Positions 41,239 to 50,320 of a stretch of 50,320 nucleotides of DNA are shown here, piece by piece. Position 1 is the first letter of the stretch; each line of letters starts with the position of its first letter. The DNA lies in assembly GCF_000003605.2 (NCBI RefSeq), contig NW_003122907.1:107029-157348 (forward strand), written 5' to 3'. A model generated the notes under the pieces. That model was not told the origin of the DNA and did no database searches. It saw only the letters and a list, made by a program, of their open reading frames with translations. The DNA comes from Saccoglossus kowalevskii. Lineage: Eukaryota; Hemichordata; Enteropneusta; Harrimaniidae. The translations under genes and the position numbers were made by a program.

Positions 41239-41292
41239 CCAATCAAGTGACCCCCACAATAGATTGTATGGGCTACACCTTTCCTATAAAAG
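41239..41292 (+). promoter_or_regulatory. Orphan promoter-like CCAAT plus TATA pair
   Basis: CCAATCA at 41239-41245 and TATAAAAG at 41285-41292, 46 bases apart. The surrounding 41150-41310 is richer in G+C than its neighbours. No coding sequence is recognised downstream, so this may be chance or the promoter of a non-coding RNA or dead element. Confidence 0.3.
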
Positions 41293-41773
41293 GCACCATC
41301 TTGACTCAAAAAATACATAGATGGGTGGTGATTTGAAAAATAAAATGTTTATTGAAAAAAAAATCTTTCAAAGGGTGCAGTAACTTTGTCGTGAACAAAT
41401 ATCCATTTGGCTTAACAGTTCAATCATCTGCAACCCCAGAGTTTATAATGGTTTGTTCCTAATCAATGTAATGTATTTCAAAACGAGGTAGAGATTCTTT
41501 GAAGAATAAAAACTCCCTAAAATCTTTCACTGCGGCAGAACAAGCACCTATTGACTCTGAACGACGCGTGTTCTCAGCACGTATTTACTCCACAGCAGCA
41601 GTTAGAGGGCGTCTATTACTCATAATCTGATTTATTGCACATGCAGAACCCATAAATGAATGCTTGACTTGTGTCAACATTTGTAATTCTAATACTAATA
41701 TGCTGGACAATAAACCTTCACTATAATAATAATTTCATTTTATATTGCACCATAGTAAAAGTTTTTTGTTTTT

Positions 41774-41828
41774 AGTCCCTGTTCGGACACAGTCCGAAAA
41801 CGGAGACTTGTGTTTTGACCTCAGTGTG

Positions 41829-41859
<31 letters not shown>

Positions 41860-42304
41860 ATGCATGCATGCATCCGGGCATGTATCTCAGAAATGCCTGG
41901 ACCAATCACAATCACTTCACACATACATCATACACGATATTATACATATGCACGTCAATTTGGCCGAATGGCGGCCATTTTTGTGCTAAAAATCTTCAAA
42001 ATCAAGGATTTTCCAGCTGTTTACAGTTGGATTTTGCACATAATTTCGTTTTTCAGATATGATTCAAAATAGCCTACTGGCGGCCATTTTGTTTTAATGA
42101 ATGTGGTTCTCGTGCCATATCTCTGACTTGCTTTGACTGATTATGTTTAAATTTTAAATATCATTATAGATCATGTCATAGATATACAGATATATTGGTT
42201 TGACGATCCTATTCAAAATGGCCGAATGGTGGCCATTTTTGTGCTAAAAAATCATCAAATATCAAGCGTTTCTGGCATTTATGGATGGATTTCGTTCTAA
42301 CTTG
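41774..42304 (+). mobile_element. 19859-family element, interrupted
   Basis: AGTCCCTGTTCGGACACAGT start with an intact TTCGGAC-ACA-GTCCGAA hairpin, then (GTGC)n and CATGCATG, then A and B units (GAATGGCGGCCATTTTTGTG; CTACTGGCGGCCATTTTG; GAATGGTGGCCATTTTTGTG). It stops abruptly at 42304 where a LINE tail begins. Confidence 0.75.
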
Positions 42305-42305
42305 T

Positions 42306-42718
42306 TTTTAATTGATTTTTTATTGAAGTTCAAAGTATACAAGATACAATCTTACAGTGCTTTGAATGAATAGAATTACATGTGTCTGAGAAACCTTCAA
42401 CAAATATACATTGTATATAATATTGTCAACTGAATGCATTTATTTTTCTAATAGTTCAAGAAATTTACCCCATTTTTTCAGATGAGTACCCAGTTTTGAT
42501 CTTTTGTTTGCAATTACATATTCCACATTTTGATTGTTTTGCACAAATGATTTCAAGTTTACAAAAGTTGGAATTTTTTGTTTACACCTGGATATGTATA
42601 TAAATCCCTTTATCACCAAAATCAGAAAATTTAATAACCTTGGCACTGAAGGGTCTCCAAATATTATTTCTTCAACATTAAGCTGTCGTTTTAATCCAAT
42701 GAGATTTCTCCAATGATT
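42306..42718 (-). pseudogene. 5'-truncated LINE, C-terminal end of ORF2-like protein and 3' tail
   Basis: The minus frame 42718-42440 is open: HWRNLIGLKRQLNVEEIIFG, then LLNFLILVIKGFIYISRCK, IEYVIA-like VEYVIANKRSKLG and HLKKWGKF. This Ile-Leu-rich, FIY..R, IA..KL..KW pattern is the C-terminal tail common to L1/Tx1-like and related non-LTR ORF2 proteins. The 3' end reads AATAAAAAATCAATTAAAAA at 42306, an A-rich tail joined to the interrupted repeat. There is no reverse transcriptase core, so it is dead. Confidence 0.6.
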
Positions 42719-42868
42719 TCAGAACAAATCAGTCTAGACTGTTCTGTGATAAATTTTAAAAATCAGTAACAACAAATAAAGTAAAAATTAAGATAAGTGT
42801 AGTTCAAAATGGCAAATTAGCCTGAGATAGTGTGGTGATATATCCAATTATGTATGATAAGTACATGT

Positions 42869-43199
42869 CTATGTGTCATATTTCTTGAAACAGAGTTTTA
42901 AGTATTTAGTCACATGCTTGATTAGTTTATGTTCTTGTGTATTAATATATTTTTGAATTTGCTTAATATACTGTTTTTTGATTGAAAAGTGGGAGTACAT
43001 TTTTTGTGAATTCTGTATAGAGTACCGGTATTTCTTTTTCAGTATTATAAAAATCACATCCTGTTACAAAATGTATTTCATCTTCAATTTCTGATGAAGT
43101 GCATTTTTTACAGATTCTTTTTTTTGCTTGTATTTTTGGCTTTTTATGTCTGCCAACTTCAATTTGAAGTTTATGGCAGCTCAATCTCAAGTGTGACAT
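42869..43199 (-). pseudogene. LINE reverse transcriptase C-terminal zinc-knuckle fragment, frameshifted
   Basis: The frame 43199-42963 encodes HLRLSCHKLQIEVGRHKKP, then RICKKCTSSEIEDEIHFVTG and CDFYNTEKE. The C-x2-C ... H-x4-C knuckle with (I/V)EDE(I/F)HF is characteristic of the C-terminus of many non-LTR reverse transcriptases. After a frame change, 43057-42869 continues with KQIQKYINTQEHKLIKHVTK and YLKLCFKKYD. No complete element remains. Confidence 0.65.
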
Positions 43200-43529
43200 T
43201 ACTTTGATGTCTTCTCTATTATGTAATAAATGCAGATTTCAATTTAAAGGAGACTTTAAGTTTTGAGATTAGAATCTGTTCTATTAATGTCACTAATACA
43301 TGAATCTATATAGTGGTTCTTAGTTTTGACTTAGAATGACTGTTTTGATATGGTAATTGGGTCTCTATTGTAAATGTCCCTAATCAAGTCTACAACCAAT
43401 TGTGCAGTCTACAGTATTTTATGTGGTATTTTTCGGTTTCTGCCTTGTCCCACTTGTCTGGTTTTATTATTATTCCCTAAGTTTCAAATGCATGGAGAAG
43501 AATTGGCAATTGGATCGTTTCAAATATAG

Positions 43530-43738
43530 GTTAATTATTCATTGGGTTATAATTTTGCTTATTTTGCTGACTGGAAAATGCGCAAAATTAAAACCCAGTG
43601 AATAATAATGTAAAATTTAGGATAGAACACATTATCTGAAAGATAAAAATGTGAATTTGAAACCCACTGAATATGCCTAAAATGGTAAATATGTGAAATT
43701 TAAATCAGGTGAAAATTACCAGTAGTCATTTTACAGTA
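43530..43738. repeat. MITE family E, inverted copy
   Basis: Reverse complement of the 9479 copy: ATTCATTGGGTTATAATTTT at the left, GCGCAAAATTAAAACCCAGT inside, GTAGTCATTTTACAGTA at the right. Confidence 0.7.
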
Positions 43739-43992
43739 TGACACTCCCTCTAGCGGTCCCGAAATGCTTATGCGACATCAAAATGACAGATGAAAATGTT
43801 ATGGTTAATCAATGCAACAACCAACAAGAAGTAGAAAATATATATTCCCCCCCCAAATGGTTAGAATAACCTTTGTCACCTCTTTATAGAATGGAATGTC
43901 CCGCAATAGACTTTATCAATAATAATGTTTGTGGTACTTGGTAAACAAACACAAGTATACACTGTCAATGCTCCATGTGCAGTTGGGAAGAA

Positions 43993-43993
<1 letters not shown>

Positions 43994-44026
<33 letters not shown>
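43994..44026 (+). repeat. (TA)n microsatellite
   Basis: About 15 TA units ending in ACCGGTATAT. Confidence 0.9.
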
Positions 44027-44028
<2 letters not shown>

Positions 44029-44130
44029 GGTATATCCTCTATATAGGTATGAAAGGTACCTTCCATGATGACGTGTATACAGGGCATTTACAGTGTTAAC
44101 AATTGACAAGCACATTCCACTATACAAAGA

Positions 44131-44501
44131 GAATAGGGGATTTTCCGTACAATTGCGAGATCTCGCGAGATGTATGAAAAACGCGCATCGAACGTCTGCC
44201 GCAAAAATCGAACGATTTGATTTTGAACTAGAATTTCTTTATTTCGTAACTCACATCGACCGGCCGATCTTCGACAGAGGAATATTGCTTCCGAATACCC
44301 TTACTTAATCGAAATTGCCTATCATCAAATGTGGACAGCACATTATTAAGCATGGAAATGTTCCCCAAAATACTTCGCGTTTGTCGAATCCCACGCGTTG
44401 TTTGACGCCACTACGACGCTATGACCTTTGTTTGTCCTGTTTTTACGTTCGATTTCACGCATAACGCGTGATTCTCGCAGTGAACGGAAAATGGTCTATT
44501 C
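44131..44501. mobile_element. Family F element, copy 2, with TCTCGCGAGA palindrome
   Basis: Same inverted ends as 18764-19129 (GAATAG..GGATTTTCCGTACA and GAACGGAAAATGGTCTATTC) and the same ATCTCGCGAGAT palindrome. It differs by point changes and short indels. The shared sequence runs on to about 44692, where the right flank repeats GCGCTTACG and AATGGTCTATT. Confidence 0.75.
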
Positions 44502-47500
44502 AAAATAAAGTTATTATTAGTTCCTGCTCATAAATGAAGACTTTATAAGATGAGTAGATTCTGTTATTCCCTTATGGTGCGTCTGTCCAACATCATTCAT
44601 TGAACATATTTGAAAGATTCCATTTGAATTTGGTAAGAAGGTTAGTTTATACATCGTATTTGCTCTATTAGTAGTATGCGCTTACGTAAATGCGCTTACG
44701 AAATGGTCTATTAGGTACAAGACAAACTTTTTTTAATACAACTGTAATACATTTGTCCTAAGGTACTTTCTGTGAACAATCTTTTGTCCTCGCTGTCTAT
44801 CCGATTGTTATTTTGAATATAGTTTGTCGCTTAAAACGATAAACCGATGAACGACTACACAATAAAAAAAAACTAAGTTTTATTTCCTTTTTAACAAAAT
44901 CATATATCTGGTATATCATTTATACACCAAATAGGAAAGTAAAACTTTCTAAATAAAGTTGTCTTTCTTGTCATGCATAGGAGGCCAGGAACCAGGAAAT
45001 GTGAACGTCTTCCATTACGTTACACAAACGCATCGTCTGTTATGTTTTCATTGATTTTACCACAGAGCCATCCTCAGTTCACCATGGTCCAAGTGTTCTG
45101 TTTTTGTTTATTTCCCCCACAGTTGACTATAGTCCTACTTTTGCTATCACAAAACAGCTAATTAATAAAAGCAAAACACTGACAATTACAAATACTTGGG
45201 AAAAACATGTTATTGTCATTATGTTGTCATGTTGGTTAGTTTTAGGTGTATAGAAAATGATTATAAAGTAGGTCCTTAAAAATTGTGGGTTTGATTTTGA
45301 AAACCGTGACTACAGATTTCTCAGGTGTTTCACAAATGGAATATTCATGCAACAACATGTACACCTTCAAGTTGTGATTTCAAGAAAACAAAATTGCCTG
45401 CAATATTTTTTTGACGTTTCATATGATAAAACCATATGAAATATATTTAGCAAGAACAAAATCGTATATTGCAGTACTATTTCAATGAATTTTTTTTAAA
45501 CGCGAGTTTTATGACAGCAAATGTATTTAAATTTGATAAAACGGATTGTTGAAGTAAAATTATACCAATAATGGCTTGAAATATAAATATTTGCCTCTAA
45601 TTATGCATCAGTGTTTTAAATGTTGTAATTGTCTCTGAATCCCGTCTGACTTAACTTGGATTTTAGATTTGAATACAATACAATTTTAAGCAATATATTC
45701 ATCACGGCAAGAAAACATTTCATGCATTTGTTGGGAACAGATTTATGTGATTAACATATTTGGGGATACCGTATGATATTCTTTATCTTACATTACGTCA
45801 CTGTAGTTTATAGTCTATCACGTTAATGTAACTTGAGATTGCCCAGCAGAATGTAAACTTGTCACATGTGTGAGTCAAGGCTAACATGAGGCAGTAGTGT
45901 TTAGACCACGGAATAAAGTAGTCGTTCTTTTCAACTCTAAGTGACTGACTTGTTATCTGATTCGGTAAAAGATCCTATACCCCACAGCATTTTCCAAATT
46001 ATATAATAAATTCTTTTACTATATCGAATATGTTTTTTTATCCTATTGAAGATGTTTTTCAACATGAAAGTGTGCTACAATTAGTGTGTCTAAGAAATTG
46101 TTGTAGCAATGTGAAATCTGGAAAACTGTACTCTTATATTAAAGCTGTCAATGAGAGCGCCACCAGGAAAAAACAAAGTCAACATAATATGAACTAGAGA
46201 GGGCGCCATGACATCGTAACATAATGGTGGGTTTAATCCATTTATTTAAATCTTTGTGCATACACTAAAACCAAACGTTACATTAACACACTTCTACTGA
46301 GAGTGTTTCCATGGTAATTTGCAGTTTTAAGGGTTGGTCATTACAAACTCTGGGAGGGGAAATGGTAGACAAACTGTTGTTGTTTGGAGACAATTTTAAT
46401 TCAGGATCTTGCCAAAAAAATGTTATTTTTGTTTTCCTTCAAATGAATTTATTTTTTTTAAAAATCTACTTCCCTTGCGAGTTTCTGACAATCAACCTTT
46501 GTCAAAGGTGTTTGAAATGCAGATTTGTTATTGCAGGGCAGCTGAAATAAGTCAACTCACAATGGAATGGTGGCACTTGGTCGTTCTTAGGATACAGTGT
46601 ACATATACCAACCAACAATGTTGTCATTTTCATGCCACATGGCTATTTTCACTGCATACATTGTAATTCACATCCCAGTTATGTCTATGGTCTGTGACAG
46701 TAATTTGGTAAAATTGTTTCTTTTACGATTTTAAATTTTCTTGACACATATTTGTGAATTTCACCATCAGGAATTTGTAGTAGCAAACATTTGTCTTGTA
46801 TCCTCGCAGCAGGACGTACAGTGACCTTTGTCCAAATCATGGAAACTAGCTGCAACGTTAATTTAACCCTTACACTATACAACTGGTGTGTTGTACAATG
46901 ATTCCACAGGGATGCCACTGATGATGCAGAAAGGTGACAGTAAGTTATGTCACATTGTAAACTTTAATGATCGCTTGGAAGTTTTATTTGTTCGTTCATG
47001 TAAATGTAAACATTGTAGAAGTTGATGGTACGAATAATAAATTACAACATCTAAAAATTATGTGGTAGATTTTTTGAAGGAGAATGTTTTTGGAGTAAAT
47101 AAGATCATGAATATATTGCTGGCTGAAACGTTTCAATCGAGTTTCATTGAACCTTTTACAATAGACATTAATATTGCAACAATATTGTTTTTAGTCTGCA
47201 GCATTTGCATTTCATTTTTAAATTCAAACTCTTCTAAATTGTGAAACAATGTTTTAACTCCAATAAAAAAATATTTGCACTGTAATCAAGCTCATTAATA
47301 TTCATGACCGACCAGCACTCCAGATAGTCTGGAGAGATCCCTGAAGGTGTTAAACATTCACTGGTCTTCTAACACTTGTTTGATATGGGACCTATGTACC
47401 ATACACAACACGTGTAAAAAAAAACAATTTACACAAAATTCAAAGTATGAACTGCATTGCTCTTTAAATTTCACCTACGCGATCATTTTTGAAGGAACGA

Positions 47501-47883
47501 AGTGAATCTGCACTGCTATATTGAATTGAATACTTTATTTGCACAAATGTTCACAAACCCAATCCACCGCACATTAGCATTGTTTTATTATATACCTCAT
47601 AAAAACTGAAACCATCACTTGTACGTAATGGCACATTTACAAGAAATTGTAGCATATGGGAAAGCACAGAACAAAGTTGTTTTTAAAAACGCACCAGTTT
47701 CCACTTTCCCAATGTCTGTACTAAACAAGAGTGACAGTAGAAAATATTGTAATTTACTTATACCCCCCCTGAAAGACCAATATGGTAATCTGAGCAGGCC
47801 ACAGTATTTATGTAGAAATAAAATCTTTAATATACCATACTAAATCATCCACGCTTGTACAATATATTCACAACAGTTCACAT

Positions 47884-48000
47884 ACCGTATTAAGAATGCA
47901 TCTCCAATAGAAATGCATATAAGCAAAAAATGGCATTTGTTTATTGTATATTGGATCATTAAAATACGATCTCATCTGACCATAAATGCACCTGTAATTT
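47884..48000. repeat. MITE family A, inverted degenerate copy
   Basis: CCGTATTAAGAATGCATCTCC, AATAGAAATGCATATAAG and TATTGGATCATTAAAATACG match family A read on the other strand. It lies in the probable 3' UTR or flank of SUOX. Confidence 0.5.
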
Positions 48001-48455
48001 ACATCAGTGTATGGTGTTACTATAACAAAACAAACATTATATTGACAAGCTGATCCACGTCCAACCACACAATGTACACTGTTTAAAATTAAAGAATTTA
48101 GCTCGTCCCTATATAAACAAAAACAAAATATGTACATTGCAACTTGGTAAAACCAAGCAACGGTTTCCCCAAAAATAAACAGAATATTCAAGTACCCTTG
48201 CAAGCATTCTCTTCCCAGTGGACCAACCTAATATAGGTATATGTACCAATATATCAAGTTGACTTCCAACAATCGCGTAATTACAATCCTCCGAGTCTAT
48301 TCACATTGCATAAAGCCAGATAGTAATATCCGAATATATGTGTTTAATAAAACACCTGCTATTTTTTAGAGACATTTTAGTCACCAGTTCTGCCTTCCAA
48401 ACTGGTCTCAATTTGTTCTAATATATAAAGTCAAGATTACTGTTATTTCAAACTC

Positions 48456-50208
48456 TTATTCAATTTTCACTTGAGAGTGACTCCAGGCATTTGCTAAGAC
48501 ACCACGGAAATTCCAATGTCCATGAAATGTGTTTGGTTGAACATTGTATGCCGAATCAACAGCCTTACAGACGATGTCTAACTCTCCATTGTGATTTTTC
48601 GGTATTGGTAATGTGACATGCCAAATGGTCCATGCCCAGTTCCGATTGAATGTTCGTTTCTCCTGTTTCAGTAATGCTTCAAACCATGTTTTACCGCCAT
48701 CTAAAGAGACGTCGACACGGAAAATACCTCTCCCACCACCACTCCAAGCATAACCCTTGACGGTGATCTCCTCATCCTTACTAGAGATTGTTGAACCATT
48801 GACAGGGACGCAAACAGCCGACTGCACCGGGTATTCTTGTATCGGAGCCTGCTTTGAATAATCAGCAGTTTCAAGGGTAACCTCTGGAGAGAAACCTTTA
48901 TAGTCATTTTGTTGCCAGTGACTTTGGCTCTCCTCGTCAGAAATGGTGATACGACCTAACCACTTGACATTGCGAGCACCAACAAAGCCAGGCACGACTA
49001 CACGTACTGGAAAACCGTGATCTCTGGTGAGTGGTTCACCATTCATTTCCCATGCTAGCAGAACATCCCCCTCAGGATCTAGAGCTTTTACTAGAGGAAT
49101 AGAAGCACCATACTGCTCAGATGTGAAAGGATCGATGTCAAGTCCTTCAAACTGAACGTGTTTTCCTTTATATGAAGGATCAGACTCTTTGAATCCCACA
49201 AACATAAGAACATCACGTAGTTTAACTCCCGTAAAGGTAGCATTACCGATTGCAGACTGCTTCCAACTGAGCCCTTTCACAGTTTTGTATTCATTCATCT
49301 CACTTCGTCTGTTACCAGCACACTGCAGTGTCGCTGTCACCGAACTCTTCCGGAACTTCTTCAAGTCTTTCAGTGAAAACTCAACTGTTCCTTCATCATC
49401 ATCCTCGAAGGTCACTTCCAGCGAGTAGTTGTTAGGGTCAATATCAGGAACAGGAAGATGATTGCGAACATAGAACAGCTGCTGTGGAGTGGAGAACTTC
49501 TCAATGAGCAAATCAGATGGAGGCTCTCCATTAAAAGGTCTTTTGGAACTCGGGATGATTGCTGGATGCCGAAGAGGATCGTTCGCAAATGGATTATTTG
49601 GATCTGGTGTGTACTCTTTACGTCCCTCCTTGGCCAAGTTACCGATACGATACAGCTCTAATTGCTCAAAGACCTTAGCATTTTGATGGATCTCAAAAAC
49701 CTCCCAGAAAGGTTCTAAGCCTCCTCCTGCAGCCATCATGATTCGATCACCACCAGGGTGAGCTGTAATGAACTCTGTTACATCATAGACAGCATCTTTA
49801 TACGTCATCCAGATACCTCTGTTTGGGTCATCATGACGGGCAACTTCAGTAGCTGTGTATTCTGGTATCCCAGGAATCGCCTTCCCAGCATTTCCAGCAT
49901 GTGATTTTATCTTTTTGGGATGAATCACCATTTTAGTATCTTCAGCTGGTAGAACTTGAACTGCATGTTGAATACTCTTCTTAGTTCCAGCGTGAGTGTA
50001 ATTGGATCTCCAATATGCCACAACTCCAATCCCTGCAAACGCTGCCGCTGCTGCAGCACCAATCAGAGGTCCAAATTTAGTTTTCTGAGTACCTCCGGTG
50101 GAGTACTGACTTCTTCCATTCTTGTGCCAGTTGTTCCTATTCACTGGATTACAAATCAAACCATCTGTCGTGGTCTGGTCACCTCTAGACAGTGCAGTTG
50201 TAACATAT
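48456..50208 (-). CDS. SUOX: Sulfite oxidase, mitochondrial (main exon, 5' start codon off window)
   Basis: Oxidises sulfite to sulfate in the mitochondrial intermembrane space, passing electrons through a b5 heme to cytochrome c. Counting residues from the TTG at 50159: Ala-rich hydrophobic sorting segment 34-48; cytochrome b5 domain about 101-176 with heme ligands His134 (HPGG) and His158; hinge; molybdopterin domain about 190-400 with RNHLPVP (Arg232), the Mo-ligand Cys280 in TLQCAGNRR, and YGASIPL (Tyr350); Mo-co dimerisation domain about 435-567 (KGYAWSGGGR, RVDVSLDGGKTW, CKAVDSAYNVQP). The stop TAA is at 48458-48456. No ATG starts this frame: position 50159 is TTG, and the frame stays open to a stop at 50277-50279 without an ATG. 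An acceptor-like TTCATGCATTAG before 50208 (or TATACAG before 50259) implies an upstream exon with the Met and the rest of the presequence. Length fits the family (about 545 aa in human). All catalytic residues are intact. Confidence 0.96.
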
Positions 50209-50320
50209 CTAATGCATGAATGAATGAATTTTAAGTCAATGGTTAAATAAATATCACAGCTGTATATTATTACATTTTATTACTGTAAAACATGTTTTTT
50301 AGATAGCATGTTATTTTAGC
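50209..50320 (-). other. Probable SUOX intron 1, 3' part
   Basis: AT-rich with pyrimidine tracts and two candidate acceptors on the minus strand. The motif TACTGTAAAA at 50281-50290 may be the tip of another MITE. Confidence 0.45.

Larger units (their letters stand above)
35892..48455. other. Convergent intergenic region between ZDHHC5/8-like and SUOX
   Basis: 12.6 kb with minisatellite, satellite array, gap and mobile-element debris (separate entries). The parts at 36560-37118, 38770-39200, 40720-41770 and 44720-47880 show no recognised gene. A promoter-like TATA/CCAAT pair is at 41239-41292. Small open frames, for example 47619-47843, match nothing I know. Confidence 0.6.

Noticed and set aside
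47318-47335. Hairpin CTCCAGATAGTCTGGAG as a terminator or regulatory stem
   Set aside because: A 7-bp stem alone is expected by chance in this much sequence and has no adjacent transcript.
47619-47843. Possible 74-residue gene near SUOX
   Set aside because: Starts from an ordinary intergenic stretch, no homology recognised and no supporting signals.

Overview
This is a draft-assembly piece (one 498-base run of Ns) of an AT-rich animal nuclear genome. It has spliced genes with GT-AG introns, a tRNA-derived SINE, LINE fragments and many short inverted-repeat elements. Gene families and repeat style suggest a marine invertebrate (hemichordate, echinoderm, mollusc or lancelet); I cannot decide which. 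There is nothing bacterial or viral.

Three genes are supported. (1) Minus strand, 846-6322: five 5' coding exons (243 codons) of an N-myristoylation-type MGNS protein resembling MEAK7/TLDC1/EAK-7. Its TLDc-coding end lies beyond the left edge. (2) Plus strand, 6804-35247: a complete eight-exon ZDHHC5/8-type palmitoyltransferase of 541 residues, with a DHHC catalytic motif and a C-terminal EISV PDZ ligand. Splice phases agree at every junction. Intron 1 is 19.9 kb. (3) Minus strand, 48456-50208: the main exon of mitochondrial sulfite oxidase (SUOX), complete at the 3' end, with its start codon in an exon beyond the right edge. Genes 1 and 2 are head to head, with 481 bases between start codons and a TATA-less promoter-like block carrying CCAAT, ETS and YY1-like motifs. 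Genes 2 and 3 converge on about 12.5 kb of repeat-rich DNA.

Most of the rest is repeats. Five or more MITE families fill introns and intergenic DNA, and several share the terminal signature TACTGTAAA/TTTACAGTA. Three larger non-coding element families are built on tandem units of about 157-160 bp, two of them with terminal hairpins (Helentron/HINE-like). A roughly 370-bp element with a TCTCGCGAGA palindrome occurs twice, 25 kb apart. Tandem arrays have periods of 114 bp (1-356), 30 bp (36065-36558) and 32 bp (37640-38765). Each 32-bp unit carries a perfect hairpin and a CCAAT box, and the array abuts the N gap.

The genes do not form a pathway. Two concern lipid-anchored or membrane proteins (a predicted N-myristoylated protein and an S-acyltransferase) and share a promoter region; the third detoxifies sulfite in mitochondria. 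I found no convincing new protein system. The most unusual signals are in the repeat architecture.
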